Origin: Lysobacterales bacterium CG_4_10_14_3_um_filter_64_11 | GTDB lineage: Bacteria > Pseudomonadota > Gammaproteobacteria > Xanthomonadales > Xanthomonadaceae | Direction of reading: 5' to 3' | DNA length: 14,967 nucleotides | NCBI GenBank assembly: GCA_002782905.1 | Contig: PFJA01000123.1 | Coordinates: 1 to 14,967, forward strand | Shown here: positions 1-7,063 of the stretch, piece after piece | How the letters are laid out: each line of letters starts with the position of its first letter | Numbering within the stretch: position 1 is the stretch's first letter | The notes under the pieces: generated by a model | What the model was told of the DNA's origin: nothing | Database searches by the model: none | Seen by the model: only the letters and a program-made list of their open reading frames with translations | Translations under genes and position numbers: made by a program

Positions 1-118
1 CCCGATTTATCGCGACGTGAATACACTGTCAGCGGTGCCGGCGGGCAGCATCCTTGGCTCGGACAAGGTTTTCAACCGTGGCACCGGCGAGGGTTGGAGT
101 GTGGACGGCGACGTGTGA
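1..118 (+). CDS. 3' end of an unidentified protein (partial)
   Basis: An open frame enters from the left edge (first full codon at base 2) and stops with TGA at 116-118. It leaves 38 residues that start PIYRDVNTLS and end GWSVDGDV. I do not recognise the family, and no motif or membrane segment is visible in so short a piece. Support for its being a real gene end is positional. It is open from the window edge, and its stop lies 3 bp from the stop of the minus-strand gene that follows, a tight tail-to-tail arrangement with no room for a terminator hairpin between them. The overlapping plus-strand frame starting at base 94 is arginine/proline-rich and looks like a shadow. Confidence 0.5.
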   Translation, partial: PIYRDVNTLSAVPAGSILGSDKVFNRGTGEGWSVDGDV

Positions 119-121
119 TGC

Positions 122-1357
122 CTACACCGCCGCCACGATGGCGGCGGCCGCGACCATGCCCCACAATCCGGCCGCTACACGAACGCCGTAACCGCGATCA
201 CCAAGAACGAAGGCCAACGCCGTTTTGGCCACCGCGCTGGCGACCAGCAACAGCAGCAAACCGCAACGGGCCGTGGCCAGCGGCAAGGCATCGGCGGCCG
301 CGAGCTGGGCCAGACTAGCCGCTGCCGCATGCCACTCCGCCAGTGCGGCGATTGAAGTGGCGATCAGGGCGCCGGTGTTGCCCAGTGCGCGAGTCAGGAC
401 CGCCGAGATCAGCAACACCATGCTGATTGCCAGCGCCAACCCCACGGCATAACGCACTTGAAAGCTGTGGCTGCTCAACGGCGGCGGCTCTCCAGCGGCC
501 ACGCCCGTTGCGCGCAGACCAATGCCCGCGCTCACCAATAGTGCGGCGCCGGCAGCTGCCAGTGGCAGGGCGCTGGCGGCAAGCAAAGCCGGTGATACAA
601 CCGCTACCACGGCAACCATCAACAACAACGATGCCAAGTTCGACAAGAGCGCTGCCGATGCCGCGTACGCCGCCAGTTCAGGCCGCTGCCTTACGGTGGC
701 GCCATAGCCGGCAACAACGGCCGTAGAGGATACAAAGCCGGCAAAAAAGCCGGCCAGCGGCAGGCCCCAGCGTGCTCCGGCCGCGCGCTGCGCGATGTGA
801 CCCAACACCCCGACGCCCATCACCAGCACCACCAGACGCCAGACCGCAGCAGGGCGCAATACGCCCCACGGATCCACCGCCGCGCTCGGCAACAGTGGCA
901 AGACCACCAGCGCGCTGGCCAGCAGGACCAGTCCATCATGAACTTCCTGCTCGCTGAGCAGCACCCTGCTGAAGCGATGCAGGCTTGCCTTCGCTTGCAG
1001 CAACACTGCGCTGGCAACGCCCAGCCCAGCCGCCAGCGGCGCCGCCTGCATGGCCAACGCACCGAGCAAGGGGGTCAGCAGCAAGGTGACCTCGCCAGTG
1101 AGACCGGGATCATTCTGGCGGCTGCGCTGATAACCCAGCGCCGTCATTACCACCAGGCCCGCCAGCAACACCACCAGTACCGCCGTGCCCATCCAGAACG
1201 CGATGGCGCCAGCCAGGGCGGCGAGGGCATGCGTGCGCAATCCTGCAATCGGCTGCGTCTGTTCGGCATGGGCTCGCTCGCGCACCAATCCGATCAACAG
1301 GCCAATGCCAGCGGCAGTTGCCAAGCCGATGATGCTGGGTGCTTGTGTGCACGGCAT
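122..1357 (-). CDS. MgtC/SapB-like DUF4010 family membrane protein
   Basis: A 411-residue, very hydrophobic integral membrane protein with about a dozen predicted helices. The N-terminal part (about residues 10-130) resembles the MgtC/SapB fold, with GLLIGLVRER at 19-28 and the family hallmark GLRTHAL at 39-45. The C-terminal part (about 170-400) matches DUF4010, including GFVSSTAV at 208-215. The family sits in the inner membrane; its transported substrate or role is not firmly known. MgtC itself is tied to magnesium limitation and virulence, but that should not be carried over to this protein. The start is well supported: GGGAGG lies at 1365-1370 (read on the minus strand), 7 nt before the ATG. 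It is divergent from the dioxygenase gene and ends 3 bp from the stop of the partial gene on the left. Confidence 0.85.
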   Translation of the reverse strand: MPCTQAPSIIGLATAAGIGLLIGLVRERAHAEQTQPIAGLRTHALAALAGAIAFWMGTAVLVVLLAGLVVMTALGYQRSRQNDPGLTGEVTLLLTPLLGALAMQAAPLAAGLGVASAVLLQAKASLHRFSRVLLSEQEVHDGLVLLASALVVLPLLPSAAVDPWGVLRPAAVWRLVVLVMGVGVLGHIAQRAAGARWGLPLAGFFAGFVSSTAVVAGYGATVRQRPELAAYAASAALLSNLASLLLMVAVVAVVSPALLAASALPLAAAGAALLVSAGIGLRATGVAAGEPPPLSSHSFQVRYAVGLALAISMVLLISAVLTRALGNTGALIATSIAALAEWHAAAASLAQLAAADALPLATARCGLLLLLVASAVAKTALAFVLGDRGYGVRVAAGLWGMVAAAAIVAAV

Positions 1358-1518
1358 GCGACTGCCTCCCGATGGTCATGTGTTTCGCTGCACCGGTGCT
1401 GGGTGAGCCGGAATGTCACGAGTACCCGTGCCCTCGGCGGGGCCCACGGCGCTTGCGCTGACGTGTTCGACACGGCTGCGTTACCATTCGCGCTCAACCC
1501 GATTCAAGCGTTCTCGCG
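1358..1518. promoter_or_regulatory. Divergent intergenic region
   Basis: These 161 bp separate two divergent genes and must hold both of their promoters. No strong sigma70 promoter pair stands out on either strand. A small perfect stem (CGTGT / ACACG, loop TCG) at 1462-1474 lies about 45 bp before the dioxygenase start and could be part of an operator, but at this GC content it could be chance. The only firm signal is the ribosome binding site of the DUF4010 gene at 1365-1370. Confidence 0.35.
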
Positions 1519-2232
1519 ATGGCCATGGCGGCGGATGATTTCATCGAAGTGTACCCCGAGTTGCTGCCGTACGATCTCTGTGCGCAGTGGGTGCAGCGTT
1601 TTGAAAGCGGGGCCGAGCACAGCCCCGGCCGGGTTGGCGGCGGCGTTATGGCCGAGCTCAAACGCAGCCGCGATCTGCAGATCACCGGCAAGCGGGCATG
1701 GCGCGACGTCGAGGAACGCCTCAACGCGGCGATGTTCGCCGGCCTGCTTCGCTACCTTCGCACATACCCGTACGCCCTGATCGCGCCGCTGATGCTGCAG
1801 ATCCCCGACCCCGAATCGGGGCAACCGCGTCGGTTGACCGCTGCCGATGTCGCTTCGATGGATGATGAAGGACTCGGCGGGTTGATTCGTTTGTGCTTTC
1901 GCCCCGGCGCGATCAACCTGCAACGCTATACCGCCAATGAAGGTGGCTACCCGTACTGGCATTGTGAGCATTACCCGCAGGACGGTGAGGGCAATGCCTT
2001 GCATCGCACCTTGTTGTGGACCGCCTATCTCAATGACGGTTTTGCCGAAGGCGAAACCGAGTTTTTGCACCAGCAGCGCAAGATCACACCGCGTGCCGGC
2101 AGCTTGCTGATCGCTCCGGCGGGTTTTACCCACACCCATCGCGGCAATCGGCCCTTGGGCCGGGACAAGTACATTGCCACCAGTTGGATATTGTTCCAAC
2201 GTGCCGAAGTCTTGTTCGCTACGATGCGGTGA
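1519..2232 (+). CDS. 2-oxoglutarate/Fe(II)-dependent dioxygenase (prolyl-hydroxylase-like)
   Basis: A 237-residue soluble protein whose C-terminal half has the pattern of the 2OG-Fe(II) oxygenase superfamily. The likely iron ligands are H148 and E150 (WHCEH) and a distal histidine at H207 in HTHRGN. K217 lies ten residues after H207, the usual place for the basic residue that binds the 2-oxoglutarate carboxylate. YLNDGFAEGETEF (170-182) matches the strand between the ligands in prolyl-4-hydroxylase-like enzymes. Such enzymes couple decarboxylation of 2-oxoglutarate to hydroxylation of a protein or small molecule; the substrate here cannot be read from sequence. The acidic iron ligand appears to be Glu rather than the usual Asp. 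No clear Shine-Dalgarno precedes the ATG at 1519, and an in-frame ATG at 1525 is possible. The small membrane protein gene follows 64 bp later. Confidence 0.8.
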   Translation: MAMAADDFIEVYPELLPYDLCAQWVQRFESGAEHSPGRVGGGVMAELKRSRDLQITGKRAWRDVEERLNAAMFAGLLRYLRTYPYALIAPLMLQIPDPESGQPRRLTAADVASMDDEGLGGLIRLCFRPGAINLQRYTANEGGYPYWHCEHYPQDGEGNALHRTLLWTAYLNDGFAEGETEFLHQQRKITPRAGSLLIAPAGFTHTHRGNRPLGRDKYIATSWILFQRAEVLFATMR

Positions 2233-2287
2233 TACGGCTATCGCCGGCGCAGCGCTTCGGCGTGTAAACTATGCGGCACTGGCTCGT

Positions 2288-2293
2288 GGAGGG
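2288..2293 (+). promoter_or_regulatory. Ribosome binding site fixing the start at 2297
   Basis: GGAGGG lies 3 nt before the ATG at 2297. The open frame extends upstream to an ATG at 2174 inside the dioxygenase gene, but the longer version loses hydrophobic character there. The ribosome site and the immediate membrane segment make 2297 the better start. Confidence 0.6.
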
Positions 2294-2296
2294 TGC

Positions 2297-2542
2297 ATGT
2301 CCTGGCTGCTGTTCGCGTTGTTGTCACTGGCAAGTTTTGTGCTGGCCGTGTTGGCGCCCTGGACGTGGCTGGCGGCATTGTCTTCGCTGGCGGCGTTGCT
2401 GCTGTTGTTCGCAACCGCATTCGCGTTGTTGGCAGAGCGTGTCGGTGCGGTGTCACGGCCCGAGTCGCTCGCTGTGCTGCCGACAGCGGTTGCCTCGCCG
2501 CCAACCGATTCGCCCAGCGAGTCGTCATCTGACGTTCCCTGA
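2297..2542 (+). CDS. Small two-helix membrane protein, unknown function
   Basis: An 81-residue protein starting MSWLLFALLS. Two hydrophobic segments (about residues 2-20 and 24-46) form a helical hairpin separated by PWTW. A soluble tail follows, rich in Ser, Pro and Asp and ending SSSDVP. Both helices are Leu/Ala-rich with no charged or catalytic residue, so enzymatic activity is unlikely. A regulatory or structural membrane microprotein fits better. I do not recognise the family. The gene lies 64 bp after the dioxygenase on the same strand and may share its transcript, though TAAACT at about 2266 could be a weak -10 element. It converges on the diguanylate cyclase gene with a 22-bp gap filled by a hairpin. 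Confidence 0.6.
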   Translation: MSWLLFALLSLASFVLAVLAPWTWLAALSSLAALLLLFATAFALLAERVGAVSRPESLAVLPTAVASPPTDSPSESSSDVP

Positions 2543-2562
2543 GCGCCACGGTTGAGTGGCGC
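2543..2562. terminator. Hairpin between convergent genes
   Basis: GCGCCAC (2543-2549) pairs perfectly with GTGGCGC (2556-2562) around a 6-nt loop. It fills nearly all of the 22-bp gap between the stop of the small membrane protein and the stop of the diguanylate cyclase. Neither strand has a T-run after it, so it is not a textbook intrinsic terminator, but its position suggests a bidirectional termination or 3'-end-protecting role. Confidence 0.5.
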
Positions 2563-2564
2563 GG

Positions 2565-5480
2565 TCAGTCGTTGGCGATCTCTACCCGGTTGCGGCCATT
2601 GCGCTTGGCGCGATACAGCGCTGCGTCGGCGCGCCGCAACAGCACATGGGGATCGTCGAGCGGACTCGGTACCTGCGCGGCGACACCGATGCTCACGGTC
2701 AAGCCGAGCTGGGTCTCGGCGATCGCAGAACAGGCTTCTAGCGCGCGGTTTTGCGCTTCCTCGATGTGCAAGCCAGGCAACAGCAACGCAAACTCCTCAC
2801 CACCAAAGCGTGCCAGCAATTCACGGTGGGGGTTGTGTAGTCGCGTGAGTATGGCAGCCATTTGCTTGAGCACGATATCGCCTTCCAGGTGCCCGTGTTC
2901 ATCGTTGTAGCGTTTGAAATGATCGACATCGATCATCAGTGCGGCGATCGGGCGACGTTGATCAAGGCAACGGTGCCATTCGCGCGTCAAGCCGTTTTCA
3001 AGTGCGCGGCGATTGGCGATGCCGGTGAGCCCGTCTTCGGTAGCCAATTCGGCGAGCTTGCGATTGGCGATCTCCAGTTGCTCGGTGCGCTCGGCGATGC
3101 GTGTCTCCAGTTGCCGGGTTGCGATTTGCAGTCGTTGTGTTCGCCACCAGGCGACCCATTGCACCGCGGCAGCGAGCACCAGCAGCCCAAGCGCCGCGAG
3201 CACTGCCCGCAGCCAGCCGATTTCGCTCCATCCCGGGCGCACTGAAAAGCGGTAAAACAAGGGGCTGGCTTCGCCGCCTGCGCGCGTCCGCGCTTGTACT
3301 TCAATGGCGTAGTCACCGCCATGGGGTGAGCGCAGGATCAGCAGGCGATTATCGCTCCACGCACTCCATGCGCTGGTTACGCCATGCACCCGATAGCGAA
3401 ACTCGGCCCCGGGTTCCATGGTAATCAGGCCAAAGCGCAGCTCCAGACTGGCGCCTGCCGGCACCACCGCGGGAGCGCGATCCGACTGCGCCGGCAATGC
3501 GCTATAGCGGCCATCCGCCAAGCGTGCGCCGATGCCGGCCAAGCTGACCGTCTGTGTGGACTTCGGCAGTGAGTTCTGGAGCGGGTCGAACTGCAGCACG
3601 CCGGTCCAGGTGAGCAAGCGTGCGGCACCATCACTGCCCACGCGCATCGCGACAAATCCGCGGTCGATACTTGCGGCCAGATGCACCCGATCCCAGCGCT
3701 GAGTGCCCGGAGCGCGCCGCAGTAGTTCGTTCCACGTCATGGCAAAGGTGCCAGCCGGGCTGTCAACCACCAGCAAGTCCTCGGGGCTTTCGACGAGTGT
3801 TTCGGGTGCGCCACGAAACGGCACGAATTGCTCGCCAGCAAACACAAAGGCCTGCTTGTCGATTACCGCGTGGATGCGGTCGTCGAGATCGAACAGGTGC
3901 ACCGTGGCGCCTTGCGGTTGTGGCAACCCCAGGTCGCTGCCGAAAATGGTCTGCGCGATCCGCGCCCCGGTGGTTAGATCAAATTGCCAGCGCTGCGGCG
4001 CGCCGCGTGAATCGGCCAGCCACAGTTGCCCCTCGGCATTGCCGGCGATGGCGGCCGTTGGGCTGACCTGCGCCAGTGTCGTCGTACTGAGGATCGTCCA
4101 TCGCCCTTGGCGCTGTGCCAACAGGTAGACATTGCGCTCGCCCACCGCAAACCGTCGATCAGCGCGTGCCGCAATCGGCAGCAACCACTGTATCGCCTCG
4201 CCATCACTCACAATCGGCCGCCATTGCATGCCGCCTTCCACCACCAGCAGGCCGGTACGATGCCCGATCAACAGGCCGGCACTGGTCGATTCCAGCGCGT
4301 AGCCTTCGTAGTCAAACCAGGGCAGATGTGTCGCCTGTGGCAGGCGCGCAGGATTTGGCGTCAAACGCTGCAAGCCGGCACTGCCGGCAAACCACAGCGC
4401 ACCATCGTGCCACTGTACATCGTAGGTGGTTCCCGTTACCTGGTGGATGGCATTGAACTGGGTCCACGGCGCCGGCAACCGCAGGCGCACGAGTTCCCCC
4501 TCGCCGAGCACCCACAAGCCGTGTTCGCGGTCGATATGCAGCGCTTCGATGCTGCCATTATTGATCGGTACCCGCTCTTGCAAGGTCAGGCTGGCGTCGA
4601 AACGAAGCAACTCACCGTTCAGGGTGCCAACCGCGATCGAACCATCACTCAAGGCGATCGCGGTGTTGGCGCGATCATTGGCGAACTCGGCACGCACGCG
4701 ATCGCCGATGATTTCGATGCCGGCGGCGGACAGCACGTAAAAGCTGCGTTCGGCAACGATCAGGGTACGATCAGCCAGACTGACAATGGCGGCCACACCC
4801 TGATCTGCGAATACCTTGCCGCCGATGATGTCGATCAGCGCGCCCTCGTCGTCAACCCGCACCAGACCGCGCTTGTCGATGCGACCGACCAGACCGAGCG
4901 GGGTCGAAAACAAGAGCCGCGTCCGGTCGGGCAATTCGACGCGACGCACGATGCGATCATCGCCATCAACCGTGTACAGCATCTCCTGTGTGCGAATGTG
5001 CATCCGATCAGCATCGCTGATGATCTGCCAGACATCGCCTACCGCCACGGGATGGTCTTCACCGTCCCGTTGCGGTCGCAAGTCGATGAACTGCATGTTG
5101 CCTTCGCCGTCGCTTTCTACGCGCCCAAAAAGATCGAAACCGCCGACGTAGATGCGTCCACGGGCGTCGCTGGCGACGTCACTTGCGGCCGCCTTGTTGG
5201 GCAGGTCGAGCAACTGCCAACGATCGCCATCGTAACGCAGCAGGCCGTTTTGATTGGCGATGTATAACCGACCGTCGCGATCGTGTGCGGCACCGTAGAA
5301 CCGCGGCGGCGCGCCGACCATGGACGTGCTGTAGCGATCGAATAACGGCGCGCCGCGCAGCGGCGTTGCGGCGTGCGCCGACGCGATCGTCAATAGCGCA
5401 GCAGCCAGCAGCATCGCGCCGATACGGTGATAGCTGGCACTCAGCATGGGTAATGGTTTGCTGTCATACGCATTGCTCAT
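2565..5480 (-). CDS. Membrane diguanylate cyclase with periplasmic beta-propeller sensor
   Basis: About 971 residues from the ATG at 5480. The frame is open to an ATG at 5579, but the stretch before 5480 is Arg-rich and unlike an export signal; an ATG at 5447 is an alternative. A signal peptide (AMLLAAALLTIASAHA) is followed by about 600 residues of repeated short beta motifs such as LYIANQNGLLRYDG and LWFAGSAGLQRL, typical of two-component-regulator propellers. Next come a Y_Y_Y-like beta-sandwich (about 660-750), one membrane helix (about 755-777), a short coiled coil, and a GGDEF domain (about 805-965) with DGLTGIANRR and the active-site GGEEF at about 892-896. It should make c-di-GMP from two GTP in the cytoplasm in response to a periplasmic ligand. 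The RxxD product-inhibition site expected before GGEEF is not present. No histidine kinase or EAL domain is seen. Confidence 0.88.
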   Translation of the reverse strand: MSNAYDSKPLPMLSASYHRIGAMLLAAALLTIASAHAATPLRGAPLFDRYSTSMVGAPPRFYGAAHDRDGRLYIANQNGLLRYDGDRWQLLDLPNKAAASDVASDARGRIYVGGFDLFGRVESDGEGNMQFIDLRPQRDGEDHPVAVGDVWQIISDADRMHIRTQEMLYTVDGDDRIVRRVELPDRTRLLFSTPLGLVGRIDKRGLVRVDDEGALIDIIGGKVFADQGVAAIVSLADRTLIVAERSFYVLSAAGIEIIGDRVRAEFANDRANTAIALSDGSIAVGTLNGELLRFDASLTLQERVPINNGSIEALHIDREHGLWVLGEGELVRLRLPAPWTQFNAIHQVTGTTYDVQWHDGALWFAGSAGLQRLTPNPARLPQATHLPWFDYEGYALESTSAGLLIGHRTGLLVVEGGMQWRPIVSDGEAIQWLLPIAARADRRFAVGERNVYLLAQRQGRWTILSTTTLAQVSPTAAIAGNAEGQLWLADSRGAPQRWQFDLTTGARIAQTIFGSDLGLPQPQGATVHLFDLDDRIHAVIDKQAFVFAGEQFVPFRGAPETLVESPEDLLVVDSPAGTFAMTWNELLRRAPGTQRWDRVHLAASIDRGFVAMRVGSDGAARLLTWTGVLQFDPLQNSLPKSTQTVSLAGIGARLADGRYSALPAQSDRAPAVVPAGASLELRFGLITMEPGAEFRYRVHGVTSAWSAWSDNRLLILRSPHGGDYAIEVQARTRAGGEASPLFYRFSVRPGWSEIGWLRAVLAALGLLVLAAAVQWVAWWRTQRLQIATRQLETRIAERTEQLEIANRKLAELATEDGLTGIANRRALENGLTREWHRCLDQRRPIAALMIDVDHFKRYNDEHGHLEGDIVLKQMAAILTRLHNPHRELLARFGGEEFALLLPGLHIEEAQNRALEACSAIAETQLGLTVSIGVAAQVPSPLDDPHVLLRRADAALYRAKRNGRNRVEIAND

Positions 5481-5788
5481 GGGCCTGACTGCCGCTCGCC
5501 CGGTTTCCCCGTGCTGGGAGACGGACTTTCGCACCACGCGACACCACGAGAACCGCAATGGCCGCCTGATTGCGCTCAAACCCCCAGTCTACCTGTTCGA
5601 GCCGTGCCAGGGTGCCCAACAGGTCAAGGTTTCACACCCGCCGGCTCGCGTCGGCTGGATTGGCGCCGCCTAAGCGGGCTGGCATGACGCGAGCCAAATT
5701 GTGCAGCAGTTCCTTGAGCTGGGTGTCCTGCCTTCGCTGGCCTGCCTCCACTTTCATGCGCGGTCATCGTCGGTGTAAGCTTCGCCGC
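5481..5788. other. Divergent intergenic region between the cyclase gene and pdxJ
   Basis: These 308 bp hold the promoters of both flanking genes. I see no convincing sigma70 pair on either strand. The region contains an inverted repeat at 5643-5695 and a 41-codon minus-strand open frame at 5632-5757 without a ribosome site. Nothing else is recognisable. Confidence 0.4.
5643..5695. repeat. 10-bp inverted repeat upstream of pdxJ
   Basis: GGCTCGCGTC (5643-5652) is repeated in inverse as GACGCGAGCC (5686-5695) with 33 bp between. The right arm ends 93 bp before the pdxJ start. It could form a leader stem-loop or bind a dimeric regulator. The match is exact over 10 bp, which is more than usual for chance pairing at this distance but not conclusive. 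Confidence 0.4.
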
Positions 5789-6547
5789 ATGACCGCCTTG
5801 TCCGTCAACGTCAACAAGATTGCTGTGCTACGCAATTCGCGTGGCGGAAGCGAGCCGGATGTGTGTCTTGCTGCAACGACCGCCATACGTGCCGGTTGCC
5901 AGGGAATCACTGTCCACCCGCGTCCGGATGCCCGACACATTCGCTTCTCCGATGTGTTGGCGCTGCGTGACCTGTTGCCCAACGCGGTGGAACTCAATAT
6001 CGAGGGTAACCCGTTCGCGGGACCGCGCCCCGGTTACCCAGGGCTGTTGGAAATCGTCGCGCAGGCGCGCCCGCAACAGGTTACGCTGGTTCCCGATGGC
6101 GACCAGCAGCTGACCTCGGACCATGGCTTTGACCCGATTGCGGACAGCGACCGGCTGACTGAAGTCCTCGCCGCCCTGAAGGCGCTCGGCACGCGGGTTA
6201 GCGTATTTGTCGATACCTCAGCGACCGGTTTTGGCCGCTTTCGTGACATCGGCATTGATCGGGTCGAGCTCTACACCGGTCGGTACGCGGCGGCGCATGC
6301 GGCGGGTAGTGGCGAGGCCGGTATCCAAGCCTATGCGCGTGTGGCGGAAGATGCGCGCAAGGCGGGTCTTGGCGTTAACGCAGGCCATGATCTGAGCCAA
6401 GCCAATCTTGGCGATTTTCTGCGCGCGGCGGCTCCGGTCGATGAGGTATCCATCGGTCACGCACTGATTGGCGAAGCCCTGTATGAGGGCATCGATCGCA
6501 CCGTAAAGCGCTATCTGGCAATCATCGCGGCGGCTGGCGCGGCGTGA
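5789..6547 (+). CDS. pdxJ: Pyridoxine 5'-phosphate synthase PdxJ (EC 2.6.99.2)
   Basis: A 252-residue cytoplasmic TIM-barrel enzyme, full length for the family. It condenses 3-amino-2-oxopropyl phosphate with 1-deoxy-D-xylulose 5-phosphate to form pyridoxine 5'-phosphate, the last ring-closing step of the DXP-dependent vitamin B6 pathway. Residues matching the E. coli active site are visible: H43 and R45 in TVHPRPD, H50, the catalytic base E72 in LNIEG, H200 in NAGHDL, and the phosphate-binding SIGHALIG at 221-228. The N-terminus reads VNVNKIAVLRNSRGG rather than the E. coli VNIDHIATLRNARG, which places it in the Xanthomonas/Bacteroidetes type. The frame is open further upstream, but the family begins at the ATG at 5789; no good ribosome site is seen there. 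It converges on exbD2 across a strong terminator. Confidence 0.95.
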   Translation: MTALSVNVNKIAVLRNSRGGSEPDVCLAATTAIRAGCQGITVHPRPDARHIRFSDVLALRDLLPNAVELNIEGNPFAGPRPGYPGLLEIVAQARPQQVTLVPDGDQQLTSDHGFDPIADSDRLTEVLAALKALGTRVSVFVDTSATGFGRFRDIGIDRVELYTGRYAAAHAAGSGEAGIQAYARVAEDARKAGLGVNAGHDLSQANLGDFLRAAAPVDEVSIGHALIGEALYEGIDRTVKRYLAIIAAAGAA

Positions 6548-6579
6548 GTGGACTGCGTCACGCAAGCAGTGCGCCGATA

Positions 6580-6622
6580 CACGCATAAAAAAAGCCGCTT
6601 CAAGCGGCTTTTTTTATGCGTG
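6580..6622. terminator. Bidirectional rho-independent terminator (pdxJ / exbD2)
   Basis: A perfect inverted repeat with 21-bp arms (6580-6600 and 6602-6622) around a single central base. The core GCCGCTT/AAGCGGC is flanked by seven A on the left and seven T on the right, so either strand gives a GC stem followed by a U-run. It lies 32 bp after the pdxJ stop and 13 bp after the exbD2 stop, so it should end transcription from both sides. Confidence 0.93.
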
Positions 6623-6635
6623 CGGCCTGTTGTTA

Positions 6636-7043
6636 CTACATCGTCTCGACAAATCCGATCTTTTCCATACCGGCGTTCTTGGCGGTGGACAACACGTCGG
6701 CCAACACCTCGTAGCGCGTTTCGCCGTTGGTTTCCAGCTCCAGCGTTGGTTGCGGATCGCGCGTTGCTTCGATCTGCAACTGCGGCTGAAGCGCCGCCGT
6801 CGGTAATGGCGAGCCATCCCAGAACAACTGGCCGTTGCCGTCGATGCGCAAGCGAATCGGCTTCGGCGGGTCCTTCGGCTGTTCCAGATTTTTGCTGGGC
6901 TGCGGCAAATCGACCTGGATCTGGTACGACGCCATCGGCGCGGTCACCATGAAGATGATCAACAGCACCAACATCACGTCAACCAAGGGGGTGACGTTGA
7001 TATCCGCCATTGCCCCGCCACCGCTTTTACTGCTGAAGGCCAT
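6636..7043 (-). CDS. exbD2: ExbD-family proton-channel subunit (second copy)
   Basis: A 135-residue inner-membrane protein with one N-terminal helix (about residues 19-38) and a periplasmic domain. DINVTPLVDVMLVLLIIFM carries the essential membrane aspartate (D22), equivalent to E. coli ExbD Asp25. It would work with ExbB to turn proton flow into TonB movement. GAGG at 7053-7056 lies 9 nt before the ATG. It is the last gene of the tonB operon, 20 bp after the first exbD, and its first ten residues are nearly identical to that copy, which points to tandem duplication. In X. campestris the second exbD of the same cluster is reported to be dispensable for iron uptake but needed to trigger a plant hypersensitive response, so the copies may not be redundant. 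Confidence 0.93.
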   Translation of the reverse strand: MAFSSKSGGGAMADINVTPLVDVMLVLLIIFMVTAPMASYQIQVDLPQPSKNLEQPKDPPKPIRLRIDGNGQLFWDGSPLPTAALQPQLQIEATRDPQPTLELETNGETRYEVLADVLSTAKNAGMEKIGFVETM

Positions 7044-7063
7044 TGCCTGTGTCCTCGTTTGAA

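Noticed and set aside
4026..5267. A 413-codon plus-strand open frame antisense to the diguanylate cyclase
   Set aside because: It lies wholly inside the well-supported cyclase gene. Its composition (Gln/Arg/His-rich, no domain) is that of a shadow frame in GC-rich DNA.
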